Shown here in pieces: positions 33,191-44,930 of a stretch of 64,000 nucleotides of DNA. The DNA is from Tolypeutes matacus (taxonomy: Eukaryota; Chordata; Mammalia; Cingulata; Chlamyphoridae). The stretch lies in contig JAKSZT010053764.1 of assembly GCA_026826555.1 (NCBI GenBank), positions 32,754,426-32,818,425 of the forward strand, written 5' to 3'. Both the position numbers and the translations under genes were made by a program. Each line of letters begins with the position of its first letter. The first letter of the stretch is position 1. The notes beneath the pieces are model-generated. The model saw only the letters and a list, made by a program, of their open reading frames with translations, did no database searches and was not told the origin of the DNA.

Positions 33191-34480
33191 TATTTTTTTG
33201 GTGAGCCATGTACTTTTATTTCCATGAGAAATGCATTTCTTGTCCACAATTTTCTTTTGTTTCCAGGGATAAATCTTCTGCTAGATTAGATTTTTATCTT
33301 TCTTTTCCATGATATATTCCTCTTTCTCTCTATCTGGCCTTTCTTTTCCTAAAGAAATCATGCTTCCAATGCTTCTCCCCATTTTTAAAAATCTAACCTT
33401 ATTTTTTTCTGATGAATATAATTCTGTTTGATAGGTGCAGTCTATTAGTCCTCTATTTTTTTCTTGATTCTTCTCATAGATCTCATGTCCCATTGTTATC
33501 CTTCCTTTAAAACAAAGCTTAGGAGATGGCATGAGCCTTATTTTTTCCCTGCAGATCTCCAGCAGCCTGAGAAGAGCAGGGGTGGGCCAGAATAGCAGAT
33601 CCTGTGAGCTGTAATTGATAATTGGGACTTTTTCTTCCCAAATGTGTAACAGTATAAAAACCCTTGTTCTGTGACATCAGATAATGAAGGCATCTTAAGG
33701 AATGTCCTCACTGCTCTACTATGAAGATATCATGTGTGTACCACTAGTGGGATCATGTTGCTATGCCAACCTACTACAGAACACCCTTGACTCCTACCTT
33801 TCTATCATGTATCCTCAATTTGCAAAGTAACCAGTGTTTTCAACTTTTATTCGAAATTCATTTTTTCATCTGACTTACATTTTCTCACAAAACACTCCAT
33901 TTTTGTTCCTGCAGAGAGGAAACTGAGTGAAGAACATATAGTCATAAACTCTTGTTGAGATGCAACTGCTGTGTGATTAGTTAGTTGCTTTCACTAATAA
34001 AGTAACTTTTATACAAATGAGTATCTTAGTCTATGCCAACTTAATTTCTTGCTACAGTAAAATTATCAGTCATTTTATGTCATGGGTCGTGAGCATTTCG
34101 CACAGATAATCAAAGTTGTGACAGCGAAATCTGTGAATGCTGAGAGTCTACCATATTCACTATAGCTTTCCAGACTTTGAAATTGCATAAGTAGATAAAA
34201 TCTTTCATGATAAGCTCTGTAATGATATCAGTTCAGACTACTATGCAGATAGAAAAGAGTTTTGAAAGTAAATTTTATCATTTAAGGTAGGAATCATTAT
34301 GTATGCAGAAATAGACATCGTATAAATATAACTTGGCCCTCCTGAGAGACCCCTATTCATAAAATAGTCCCATTTTTCCATAGCATTCTGAGGAAAATGT
34401 CTGAAATGTGGTTTAAGAACTCAGAGACTAAATAGAAAGACAAGGAGTAGAGAAATTAGAAAGATTCAAACTATGCAATT
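33191..34480. other. 1.3 kb without firm features
   Basis: 33560-34030 could be a decayed LTR: a TATA-like 'cagtataaaaaccc' at about 33650 and AATAAA near 33996. No defined ends or TSD are found. The rest is unrecognised. Confidence 0.3.
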
Positions 34481-34494
34481 TTTTTTTTTTTTTA
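34479..34494. repeat. Poly-T tract
   Basis: Run of 15-16 T. I see no retroelement body attached. Confidence 0.9.
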
Positions 34495-36500
34495 ATGGTA
34501 GTACTTGCTAAGCTTTCCTGTTCACAGGCCCAAGGAAACTATTCTTTTCTGATACCTCATCCAGTCAGACTTACACATAGAGCTAAAATAGGCCTGGCAG
34601 AGAGAGTGTAAAGGTCTTTGAAGGAGAAAGCCTCCAGATTTCAGCTTACTGCACAGGAATACTGCCTAACTGGCTTCCTGTGTCATTGCTTCCAAGTTTT
34701 GAAATCCCACATCTAAAGAAAATAAAAGTATTCCTGGAGAAAGCCATTCTTTGTTCCCCTTGGAAATGACCTTCCCCTTATTCAAGAACCCAGTGAAGTA
34801 GGTATGTGAGCAAAGTTCCTACAAAGAAGTAGTCAACAGGAGAGGACAGGCACGCATTGGGACATTCAGTTAGAAAGCAAGTTTAAAGAGGCTCATTTCA
34901 AGTTCAGAGAGGCAACCAACAGATTTTTAAGTCTCCTACAATATGGGACAGATACACAAAACTTTGATGTTGTCTTACACTTTGTCCTGAATTTTCTGTA
35001 ATCTATCTCAATCCTTACACATATTGTCATTCTCCTTCATCATGTAGTAAAACAAAATAAAACAGCTCTCATTCAGCATAAACGAAAAATTTCCCTACAA
35101 TAACAAATCTAAGGAAGACTGAAGGTTATAAATTCTTGTACATCTATTCCAAAGCATCTGGTCATACTACACGAAAAGCTCATTGTTGGAGGAGAAATTA
35201 TTACATCTCAGCAGGTACAATTTTATTTGTGTGGTAATATCCTTGACTAAGTAGATGGTTGCTGTTTCCAGACTGTTCCACCCTGACAGCTGCTTCCATG
35301 ACCTTTAGTTATCTCTGGGCAGTCAACAGTAATGCTATTTCTTTGACTCCCAACATTTCCCATGACTTTGTTCATCATTGACAGATCTGTAAGGATATAT
35401 GTCTTCCTCCACATCACAATGAAAACATGAATCTTGAAGGAAAACACTCTTGAGTTGACATTTAAACAAGTAATTTGATTTTGGGGAGAGACACGATTTT
35501 AATTTATTGTTGTTTTGAATCAGTATTACCCTAGTGAGACTGATAGCAAGGCAAGAAAAAGCTTTTCACAAATACAAATGGCTTGCATAGGGGTTTGTGT
35601 GAGAACGTTTTTACTTTTAAGGGTGTATATGTATATACTTACATTTATGCACATGTATAATGCATATGTATGAAGCAAAAAATAGGAATTATTAATAACT
35701 GTTAGGTATGGAAATGGATATGAGGGAGTATAAGTGTATATTTATTTCAATTTTTGAATATTTTAAATTTTTTATAATTAAAATTTGTTAAATACTGATA
35801 TCTGTATAAAATTTTCAAGACACACAGTTTGCATTCCTATTTTTTCCTCCTTATATAAGGTCACAGGCTATAGAATGAAAGCTATGCATTAAGAATCAAG
35901 AAAAAGCAAGCCAAATCAATTTGCTTTTTGAAAGAGACTGCAGCATGGGATGGGAGAACTCAGGATCCTGAAACGGCAGTCAAGTACACATCCTTCCTTT
36001 CTTGCCTCCACGTTTCCTGATTCTGTCTGCTGCTTGCTTCTCTGCAGCCATAGCCAATAACATGCTCGGGATAGAATCAGAACTCTTTTAAACTGGAGTC
36101 TTCCATATGTTCATTACAGAAAATGTGTTTGCATTTTCACTGCAACACACCGTATGTACTGACGCTGCCTGACTGTGAATTCATAGCTTGGAGAGAAGAG
36201 GGACTGGCAGACAAAGTGAAAGAAAGTTGGTGAGAAGCAGAATTCCAGCCCAAGAGAGTTTCACAGGACTTTGAATTTCTTCTTCTTGGCATAGTTTCTC
36301 ATTACAGAATGCCTGAACTGTTTTTCCTGGGGCCCATCTCCACTAGACATGGCTATCATTGCATCGGTTATAGCAACACATGAACTTCCTCACTATGGGG
36401 CCCATGAGGCAAATGTATCTAATTTTTGGTTGGTTGAAGTCTGTCTTTACTATGGTTTCCTATTTCCTGGCCACTGACTCTCTTGATTCTTATTTCATGG
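34495..36500. other. 2 kb of unique-looking sequence
   Basis: No repeat recognised except AT-rich, low-complexity stretches near 35640-35800. The open frame 35247-35447 has no support. Confidence 0.45.
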
Positions 36501-36602
36501 ATGCCTAAAAATTCAGTGTCACTGATATATTCTGATTTACCTCTATTTCAAGTAGATGCCTATAGATTCAATGCCACTGATATATTCTGATTTACTTCTT
36601 TT
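36501..36602. repeat. Tandem duplication of about 55 bp
   Basis: Unit 1 (36501-36555) and unit 2 (36556-36602) share 'atgcct', 'gattcaatgccactgat'-like text and an identical 'actgatatattctgatttac'. They lie head to tail just before a GGAT microsatellite. Confidence 0.9.
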
Positions 36603-36608
36603 TTCACG

Positions 36609-36660
36609 TGGATGGATGGATGGATGGATGGATGGATGGATGGATGGATGAATGGATGAG
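36609..36660. repeat. (GGAT)n microsatellite
   Basis: About 11 near-perfect GGAT units, ending with one GAAT variant. Confidence 0.95.
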
Positions 36661-37229
36661 GAGAGAGAGAAACAGGGAGAAAGATAGATGACTATATTTT
36701 TGTCTTACATTTGGCTGGTCTTAGAGCCTGCTATTGGAGAACAATTGGAGACAGTCTAATATACAAAGGAAAAGAGGAAACTCTATTTACTGAATCCACA
36801 TTTTTGTGCTGCCTCCAACAGACAGCTGTTTGGAATTTTGCAGACATGCCTTTATTTAGCCCACGGCTGTTCTAAGGTTTCTAACTTCTACTTGTCTGGA
36901 CTAAAATTGCCATCTTATGACCAAATTAATTTTGTTATGGATTACTTTAGATTTACAATTTCCCACCAAGAAATAAATACATATTTCTGAAACATGGCAT
37001 CTCTTTTGAAGAGTTCAGAATCAATGCCTTTATATAAGATTTTTTAAAAATGTTTTCCCTTTGCTCAGCTAAATATTTCCTTAATATCTTCTCATAATGT
37101 CTTAGAGATTGAATTTCTAAATTTTATTTTAGTTGTGAAAGAATGATCCAGATTGTTTCCAAGAGTGGTCTCCTTAATTCTGATTGGTCCTTCAGAATTA
37201 AGTTGTGTGGATTGACTCACTTGAGAGGT
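36661..37229. other. Unassigned 0.57 kb
   Basis: Nothing recognised. Confidence 0.4.
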
Positions 37230-37540
37230 TAGATTCTGTGGTGCCAATTTCACCCCATATGCCCTCCTCCATGAACCCTGGAATCAAGTCACATCAGACT
37301 CTCATTAATATTAGGGTCACTGCATTTTCTTGCCTCCCTGCCTTGCCTCACCCTGTTCCTTCCACTTGCAATATACTTCCTCCATAATTATCAAAATCCC
37401 ACCTACACAGCAAAGACCCACCCAAAAAGCTGCTTTTTCCCTGGCCACGTTTTCTTTCCCCTACTCAGTCTCCTCCTTGACAGAATCAACCTCTCTTCAT
37501 CTGCCTTCTTATAGCAAAGATCTCACTCTTTGACCTCAGT
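37230..37540 (+). repeat. L2 LINE fragment
   Basis: C/T-rich order 'tgccttgcctcaccctgttcc', 'tcccacctacacagcaaagacc', 'ctcagtctcctccttgaca', 'atctcactctttgacc' fits the L2 3' coding region. It is strongly diverged, and two overlapping open frames here are by-products. Confidence 0.5.
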
Positions 37541-37549
37541 TGCTATGGG

Positions 37550-37712
37550 TTTAACTCCAAGTACCACCATTCTCTCCCTGTGTGACTTTAGAGAATTTAC
37601 TTAGCCTTTCTTGGGATTGGTGAACTAGGGATTATGATACCTGCTTCTGTTTAAATTGTTTGACATAATGTTTCACAAAGTTAAGAAATCAATAAATGTT
37701 GGTTCTCCTCTG
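37550..37712 (-). repeat. MIR SINE
   Basis: 'ccctgtgtgactttagagaatttacttagcctttc' and 'gaaatcaataaatgttggttc' are reverse MIR blocks. Confidence 0.7.
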
Positions 37713-38090
37713 TAATCATTTTTTTTTCTTTGTCCTGTGGTTACTTGTGAACAAATTTACATGCACGCCCCCCCCCCCGCCCCAGACAGTGAATCACTCC
37801 AGGCCAGGAATTGTGCTTTATCTTGACATTCCATATGCCATCAAGTACATGCTTGTTTCATAACTGTGCTCAGTATATTTTTGCAGGTTTGATAGAAAAA
37901 GGAACCCTCTGCAGATTCTGTCTGAACCCTTAAATAATATTACAAGTTATCTCTTGTTCTCTGATGGGGTTCTGTTAGAAAAATTTTCCTTCTGCACATA
38001 TCACACACAGGATACATCCATCAATCTTTTTTCCCAAATGCTCTTTTTATTTTCTATTTTGATGTGTGCACAGTAGACTGCTTTAAAAAT
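37713..38090. other. Unassigned; C-run
   Basis: A C-run ('cccccccccccgcccc') lies at 37769-37784. Nothing else recognised. Confidence 0.5.
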
Positions 38091-38371
38091 AATTGTAGTA
38101 GGGAAGTGGATGTGGCTCAAGCAATTGAGAAGTCCCAGGTTCAGTTCCCGGTGCCTCCTAAAAAAGACAAGCCGCAACGAGCCACAAACAGCCATAACAA
38201 GGAGCAGAGAGCAGAAGTGGCTCAAGCAGTTGAGCACTCACTTCCCACATGGGAGGCCCTGGGTTCAGATCCCAGTGCCTCTTGAGGAAGAAAAGCAGAC
38301 AGGTGAGGGAGCCATCTCTAGGCAGGGGGAAATAAGGGGGGAAAAAGTAAGCCTTAAAAAAAATTGTAGTA
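38091..38371 (+). mobile_element. DAS-type SINE dimer with TSD
   Basis: A direct repeat AATTGTAGTA (38091-38100 and 38362-38371) brackets two tRNA-like heads in 261 bp. The first (38101 on) has GGTTCAGTTCC at 38139-38149. The second ('gcagaagtggctcaagcag', 38212 on) has GGTTCAGATCC at 38263-38273. The first head has lost bases between box A and box B. This is the same arrangement as at 29791 and 43688, all with one outer TSD. Confidence 0.85.
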
Positions 38372-38612
38372 AAAATAATAGTAAGTTTTTATTAACTCTA
38401 CACCTAATATGTGCTGGGCACAGATAATATATTATCTGAATTCTTCATCCTCACAAGAACACACACAGTTTTTGCTATTATTCCAATTGATGTAATAAGG
38501 AACTGAAGATCAGAGATGCTAAATCTGCTCTAATGTGGAAGGCCACAGTTATAACTATTCAAGGCTGAGATTTGAATCCAGTTTAAGCTGGCCCTAAAGT
38601 GCTAACTACCCT
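38372..38612 (+). repeat. MIR SINE
   Basis: 'cctaatatgtgctgggcacag', 'cttcatcctcacaagaac', 'aataaggaactgaagatcagag' and 'ggctgagatttgaatccag' follow MIR from core to 3' end. Confidence 0.8.
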
Positions 38613-39555
38613 CCTCCCCACAGATACACAATGTGTTGTCTTCTTTCTTTTATATTACAACATTATAAAAACTTGAGAATTAGAGGGAATTAATTATCAA
38701 CCATGATTTTAACACTTCAACACAACTGCTGTATTCATTTTACATATTATCTTCCAGTCTTTCCCATTTCTCAAACTGTTTTATGCTGTTGGAATCATAG
38801 TGTACCCACCATTTTGTGAGTTGCTTTTCCCACTATCCCAAGTGTCTTTTCACTACATGTCTGTCCTATATCATATACCAATAATCACCATTTTCCTTTT
38901 TCTTTGAGGACTGCTAAAGCATGTGGTCAGTCAAGTAAAAATCTCATTGTGTTTTTCATATTCACTCTGTCTTCACCTCATTTGGAAGATTTGTGCTTTT
39001 TTTCCAGAAAAGAATGAGATTTCAGAGGGAAATTCAGAGATGTGGCAATGGAAAACATAGCCATCAACGGAGACAAGCTGATTTTCACTCCGAACTCAGA
39101 AGTGATAGTTTCCTATCATTCTGAATTATATTTTTTATCTCTTAAACATTTCTGGTTTCTCTCTCTACAAGAAAGTAAAAGCAAAACAATCGCATAGCAC
39201 ACACACATAAAGATCCTAAGAAAACTTAAAAAAAAAAAAAAAAAAAAAAGTAACCACCAAATCTGTTGGATTATCTCTATTCTAAAATTAAATAGGAAGA
39301 GAAAGTATTAGACAACCAGGGATTTGCAAGCCAGTATGTATGAAGCCAAACAGATGAACAAAAAATAAGAAAAAGACAAAGTATTATTTCACCTTTGTAA
39401 TGTCCATATTCCTGCAAAGAAATTTTTAAAACTCTTTTTAAATTGTTATACAGTTTACTAGAACAGAATATACTTTTCTTGTAACAGAGGTCCAACACTA
39501 TTATGTTCTTGTACTTAAATGTCCATTAAAATGGATAAAGAGCTGTCTTCTGGGT
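38613..39555. other. 0.94 kb, mostly unassigned; A-run
   Basis: An A-run of about 22 lies at 39227-39249, without a recognisable retroelement body before it. 38700-38900 ('catatcaccattttcc', 'gttggaatcatagtg') may be an old L1 3'UTR scrap. Confidence 0.35.
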
Positions 39556-39559
39556 TATG

Positions 39560-39725
39560 ATTCACTAGGAGTTATGGTTCTTTTTGTGGTTCTGTCACAA
39601 AGAGGCTGCCTTTGAGCAATTCAGGTAATTTCTCTGTAACTCAGTTTCCTTGTCTGTAAAGCAAAAGAAAAGGTCTTTCAAGCTGACTTTTTTCAGTTCT
39701 AGCATTCTTCAAATCCATGGAAGCA
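39560..39725 (-). repeat. MIR-superfamily SINE
   Basis: 'ctctgtaactcagtttccttgtctgtaaa' and 'ttttttcagttctagcattctt' match a MIR/MIR3-type element in reverse. Confidence 0.65.
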
Positions 39726-40606
39726 TTTCTACTGGGAGACAGGATTTATAGTCTGATTTCTTTCGATGTTTGGCCTTTGGGACTGTGCTAGTTAAAATTG
39801 TTAGATTAAATTTTTGGCAGTGATAATTCTTAAACATCCACCATTTGCAACTCTGACAGCATTCCTTCTGCTGTGGAGCCTACCCTTTAAGAAGACTCCA
39901 CTTATTCAGTATTGCATAAAGCACCTTCATAAGATTTCAAGTGACAAGGATTTCGAGAAAGTCAGATTTAGTACCATTTTTCTCTTTCAAAGGTTCTGAG
40001 AAATTATTTTTAGTGAGCTAAGAAAAGAGGGGCTATTCATACAATTTAATATACTGTGTATGTGTATGTGTGTGTTTAAATATTAGAGGTTCATTTCTTC
40101 AGTTTTATTTACTATTAGGCATTATTGAAAATTCTACCTCCTTTCATCTGCTCTTTAAAAAACCCAAAAGAGTCTTTTGCCAATTCTGAATACTCTTGGC
40201 TAAATACTGGTGCTATTTTCAACCTATAGTAACTGGCAACCTCACATTTGGTAAAGTTCACGAGGAGCAGAAACTCAACATTTGAGTATGCTGTTCTGTC
40301 AGCCAATTGGAATAAACAGGAAGCAGACAATGGAAGGCAGATGTCTGGAAATAGAACCTTCCTTTCCTGTGGAGAGGAGACTCAAATGAAGACAAGTTTC
40401 CAAATCTCTTCTTTTAGACAGTCCTGTCGAGGGGTGGTTGGGACCCAAATCTAATCATTCTTCCACCCAGAAGAACAAAGTCTTTTATTAAACCTCTGTT
40501 TTTCAGCTTTCTTTATTTTAATAACATTGCTATCAAAAAAGCATTTATTCTACCTCACAATATGCCTGCAAGCCATGGTTCCAAGGAGATGGTATTATCT
40601 AATGGT
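39726..40606. other. 0.88 kb without recognised features
   Basis: Open frames at 40115-40330 (minus) and 40248-40454 (plus) overlap and have no family resemblance. Confidence 0.45.
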
Positions 40607-40607
40607 T

Positions 40608-40939
40608 AAGAGTGTAGGGATACAACATTGTGACTGTAATTAACAACACTGAAATATATATCTGAATGTGATTAAAAGGTAAATGTTAGATTGAATATAT
40701 GGTAACGGAATAAAAATTAAAAATAAAATCCATGGAACTACACTACACTGTGAAGCCTAAGTTAAACTGTGAACTACAGCTAATAGTACAAAGATAAAAA
40801 TGTGCTTTCAACAATTGTAGCAAATGTACATCACCAATGCAAGGTATTAATAATAGGGTGGTATATGAGAATTCTGTATTTTATTCATGATTATTCTGTA
40901 AACCTACAGCTTCTCTAAAAAAGAAAAAAAGAGTGCAGG
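40608..40939 (+). mobile_element. L1 3'-end fragment with TSD
   Basis: Imperfect direct repeats AAGAGTGTAGG (40608-40618) and AAGAGTGCAGG (40929-40939) flank a 310-bp A-tailed insert. 'gaactacactacactgtgaagcc', 'ggtattaataatagggtggtat' and 'gtaaacctacagcttctc' are 3'UTR phrases that I associate with xenarthran L1s. It differs from the G-rich 3' end of copies 1-3, so at least two L1 3' lineages are present. Confidence 0.75.
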
Positions 40940-40954
40940 AATAGTAGAAAAACA

Positions 40955-41170
40955 GATATTAAGCCTTAGTTTCTAGTTTGTAAAAATGGGGATAATAGAA
41001 TCTATCTCACATAAATTTACTGTGATGACTGTATAAGATAATCCACATAAAGCCCTCAGTTACTCTTTGTACATGGCTATTTATTCAATAACTGATAACT
41101 GTATGTTAGATTATTGCTATTATCATTATCTATATTGTTTGAAGTGGTAATAATATTAATAGCATTAATA
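40955..41170 (-). repeat. MIR SINE
   Basis: 'agccttagtttctagtttgtaaaaatggggataat', 'gtgatgactgtataagataat' and 'attgctattatcattatc' are reverse MIR. Confidence 0.75.
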
Positions 41171-41274
41171 TTCCTCAAAATATTTTCCTTGCTCATAACA
41201 TTAAGTACTTCCTCTCTGCAATTATAGGAACTAGGTAGCTCTCTAGAGTCACCTTGATCGATTTTATTTTAATG

Positions 41275-41402
41275 CTTTCTTTGGTTTCCTGCAATAGTCT
41301 CATTCAGGATTCTTGGGAGCAAGGTTAATGCTGTCTTCGTCATTGCATTTTCAAAGCCTAGCGCAGTGCCTAGTGCATACATTCGTTCATTGAACAAATC
41401 AG
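41275..41402 (+). repeat. L2 LINE 3' end
   Basis: 'cttgggagcaaggttaatgctgtcttcg', 'agcctagcgcagtgcctagtgc' and 'attcgttcattgaac' match the L2 tail. Confidence 0.7.
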
Positions 41403-42206
41403 ATAATGCCCTTGGGTGACAAGTGGCAAGAGTGCTTCCTTGTTTTCACTCTATTTTATACAAACTATTGGTTGATCCTAATGTAACAAAATGTTAAATG
41501 GGACTCTTTCCTTGTCCGAGAATTGAGGCAAAAATCCCTAAACTGAGAATAACAGATGCTAAGTACCACTTCTATCTAAAGAGAACAGCTAAAGATCCTA
41601 AACACATCCTTGCAGTTCTTATTAAAAACAGTAAATCTGGCACAGTGGCCATGACCCCTTTCCCTCCCAGCCTCTGTAAGAGATGCTGACAGGGAATTTG
41701 GGGAAAGATTAAGGCTTGAATCAGAAGACTAGGTCACCAGCACTCTCAGGGGGAGGAAGGTCCACCCCTCCAAATAAGCCAAGGGAGAGTGCTCCAAGGA
41801 TAACTTCTAGAGACTGAGGTTTGCAGGAAAATAAAACTGGCATCTCATTTCCTGCTGGGTGTCTGTTTAAACAGCGGACCTGCTGTATCTTCCTATGTCC
41901 TATGTGAGAAGCTAAAGAAAAAGGAAATCGGAAATAAACTGCAGGGTAAAGTGAGAGAAAAGCAGGGGAGCAGGCTCCACTATTACCATGGGCCAAGAGA
42001 GCCCCAGAAAGTGGGGACTTGAACCATTTTGCTAATTTTCCCCTTGGGAGTACTCCAACAGTAAAACAGTAAAAATTGCATGTATGGAGGGTCTCAGTGG
42101 CCTGGGGTTGCTGAGTTTCTGAGTTCAGCTGGAGAGCAGATTCACCTCAGGCATGACAGCTCTGAAGAACTCCCACAGAGCACCAGGGGAAAGTCAGCCT
42201 CAAGTG
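41403..42206. other. 0.8 kb of unique-looking sequence
   Basis: Moderate GC with no repeat recognised. Two short frames (41498-41689, 41721-41996) are not convincing. Confidence 0.4.
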
Positions 42207-42220
42207 CTGCCCCCTAGAGG
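42207..42220 (-). promoter_or_regulatory. CTCF-like binding motif
   Basis: The minus strand reads CCTCTAGGGGGCAG. The CTCF core consensus is close to CCACTAGGGGGCAG, so 13 of 14 positions agree. The flanking bases on plus are 'caagtg' and 'gcaccaagtg'. The site is not inside a repeat that I recognise. Occupancy is unknown. Confidence 0.45.
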
Positions 42221-43026
42221 GCACCAAGTGAGTGAACAGACTTGGATTCTTCCGGTGAATTCTCCCTCTCTAACCCCTAACTTCAGAGAGGTGGACAGAA
42301 AGGAAGGGAACGGGTAGACCCTCCAAAGGGCCTTGAATTGGTTATGAGATTGAAATTTTCACGTAAGACTGAACTGGATTTTTTTCAGACTCCATTATTA
42401 AAAATATCAAGATTAAACTGTTCTTATACCATGAGTAACTGGTTCTTTCTGGCAACAGGCCCCCAGAGGTTAACAAGGGATGTGAAAGGGAAATCCCAAG
42501 GAGGAAGCATGAAGGCAGTGATGAAAGAAAAAATAAATCTCTTTCCTGTGTACCCTTATAAAATAAAAGTTGTTCATTTCACCAATTATGCTCACAACTG
42601 CTCTGTAAGGGAGGGAGGGAGGGAGGTGTGCAAGCAGCTAGGTGGGTACGTAGATGGGTCAAGCTTAGATGTTAAATGCACCCCGTCATCAAAAAGCGAG
42701 TTAGCAGTGGTGCGGAATTCTGAAGCAGAACTTCTGGCTTGTGCCAGGTGCCCTTTCCACCTTGCTGCATTACCTCATGTAATAAGGCCTGCCGTTTATA
42801 TTGCACCTCAAAATTAACAAAGCACTCGGGCAAACCACTGCCTTGCCAAGAATGTTTAGTCTGAAGGAAATTCTGTTTAACAGGGTGTCAAAACAACCAT
42901 TAAAGATGTTTCTAAGAGCATTATCTTAGCACTGCAGGGAGTCAGCTTGATGTGAAGAAAATAGAGAACTGGGAATCTGAAGGCTTGTATTCTGGTCTTG
43001 GCTCAACTAGGAGCATTGAGAAGGGA
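42221..43026. other. 0.8 kb with GGGA simple repeat
   Basis: A short (GGGA)n lies at 42609-42627. The 159-aa frame 42338-42817 is the longest outside repeats but shows no domain, signal peptide or plausible splice context. Confidence 0.4.
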
Positions 43027-43255
43027 GCATGGCATTTGGTGTCAGACTGAGATTCAAATTCTAGCTCTGCTAAATATTTAGCAGCTGTGTGACCTAAGGC
43101 ACAATTGTTAACCTCTTTATTCCTCAGTTTCTTCATGCATAAAATGGGAAAATGCCACCTAGTTTATAGGGTTACTGAGAGGAATAATGAGGTAACATAA
43201 AGGTCCAGGAAAGTGCCTGGAACCCAAGAGGTTTCCAATAAGTGTGAGTCTTAGT
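43027..43255 (-). repeat. MIR SINE, nearly complete
   Basis: 'tcagactgagattcaaattctagctctgc', 'cagctgtgtgacctaaggc', 'cctcagtttcttcatgcataaaatggg' and 'aagtgcctggaaccc' are reverse MIR in order. Confidence 0.85.
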
Positions 43256-43687
43256 AAATCACTCATCAGGAAATTTTTTGCTCTGCCAACCTAAGAGAAT
43301 GCATATGATCACAAGATACAACAAAAGCAAATGTTACTTTTTTTAAAAAAGTATATATTTTTATTGCTCTCTTCCCAGGAGATATCTCTCTTTGAACTAT
43401 GGAAAATCAGGGTATAGATTACTTCCTGTCCTATTATAAAATAAATTCTAATCTCTCAGAACCAGTCAATTTGCTCTATGTTTCTTAATTTTCAGTTACT
43501 TTTATTAGTGTTTTTGGATATATATATATTTTCTCAATTGTAAAAGACATACATATTTATGGTAGAAATATGGAAAACACTATAAAGTGTTTCCTTTCAG
43601 TTTTTTCTGGACAATATTTTTAAGAATTGGGCTTTTCATGAATATGTGGCTTTATACCAGCTTTTAAAAAGTTAATACTATCTAGGA
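43256..43687. other. Unassigned AT-rich 0.43 kb
   Basis: 43500-43680 may be an old L1 or DNA-transposon scrap. I cannot place it. Confidence 0.3.
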
Positions 43688-44084
43688 GGGCTTTTCTTTC
43701 CTTCTATTTATTTATCCCCTCCCCCTCCCCCCCAACCTCGTTGTTTGTGCTCGCTTTCTGCTATCTGTGTCCATTTTTTTTGCTGTGTGACTCTCTGTGT
43801 CTGTTCATCTTCTCTTTAGGAGGCACCAGGAACCAAATCCAGGATCTTCCATGTGGAAGAAAGGCACTCAATCACTTGAGCCACCTCAACTCTCTGGTTT
43901 GTTGTGTCTCTCATTGCCTTTCCTCTTTGTCTCTTTGTTGCATCATCTTGCTGCACCAGCTCATAGCGCCTGGCAGTCATGCCAGCTTGCTTTCTCCAAG
44001 TGGCACAAGGAACTGAACCCGGGACCTCCCATGTGATAGGTGGGAACCCAATTGCTTGAGCCACATCTGCATCTCGGGTTTTTG
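43688..44084 (-). mobile_element. DAS-type SINE dimer, minus strand
   Basis: Two tRNA-like heads lie on the minus strand. One is at 44003-44075 (plus reads 'gaactgaacccgggacctcc', 'cttgagccacatctgc'). The other is at 43820-43897 (plus 'ccaggaaccaaatccaggatc', 'cttgagccacctc'). Each has its own body, and the whole ends in a T-rich tail around 43697-43730. Flanks gggcttttc (43688-43696) and gggtttttg (44076-44084) match at 7 of 9 and may be an old TSD. Confidence 0.8.
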
Positions 44085-44555
44085 AATTGACCATTTGAAA
44101 CGTGACTGAATATCTGAGTCAGTAAACAATGAAAAGAACTGTAATTCATAAATAAGAAGAAGAGAATGTAAGGAGAGTTTGCTAAAGGTGTTCATTACTG
44201 TGAACTAAATCATAGCTACAGAAAAAAATTGCAAAATGTATTTGAATATTTAATGGAAATACAAGAAACCAAACACCTATAGAACCACTTTCAGATTTGG
44301 GAATAAAAGATCTCTAATTCTTTAGAATCCCACTTGGGCAATTCCTCTCCACTGCATTTCTCCTCCTTACATTCCCCTAGAAGTAACCCTTGTCCTCAAG
44401 GGTGAGTCTCATGCTACTTGTCACTAACAACGGTGCTTTCTTCTGATTCAAGTTTCCAGAAGCTACAGGCATCCAGCTGTGGGAGTCCTCCCTGCTGCCA
44501 CTCTGTCTTGATTTTGCTTATAGTGCTCCTTGCTATGTCAATTTATTTTAATTTT
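44085..44555. other. Unassigned 0.47 kb
   Basis: Nothing recognised. Confidence 0.4.
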
Positions 44556-44930
44556 TTATATCATTGAATTTAGTGATCTTTATTTATTTATTTTTACTGT
44601 TTCTGTTGCATGTGTGTGTTTAAATCATAGCTAGAAAGGCTTTCTCCTCTTCTAGGTTATAAAGAATTGATTATTTTCATGGAGTGCTTATATGATTTTG
44701 TTTTCTACATTTGTATAGTTTTGTTTTCTACATTTAGACTCCTATCCATTAGGAGTTTGTTCTGGTGTATGGTGGATGGTATGGATCTATTTTGCCTCTC
44801 TGATGAATTGAGATGACACTTTCATTATACACTAAATAGACTGGATCTATTTCTATATTTCCTTTTCTGTTCATTATTATATTTGCCTATTCATGCACCA
44901 GTACCATACTTTGTTTTGTTTCCTGCTAGA
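44556..44930 (-). mobile_element. Degenerate L1 ORF2 fragment (left part)
   Basis: 'aggagtttgttctggtgtatggtg', 'tctgatgaattgagatgac', 'actggatctatttct' and 'gcaccagtaccatac' are reverse L1 ORF2. It continues at 45301 after an insert. Confidence 0.7.

Noticed and set aside
33560..34030. LTR with TATA and AATAAA
   Set aside because: No TG/CA ends or TSD could be found, so I list it only as a possibility in the spacer entry.
42338..42817. 159-codon plus-strand open frame
   Set aside because: It lies outside repeats, but I recognise no family and there is no convincing Kozak or splice context. The length is within chance for 64 kb and six frames.
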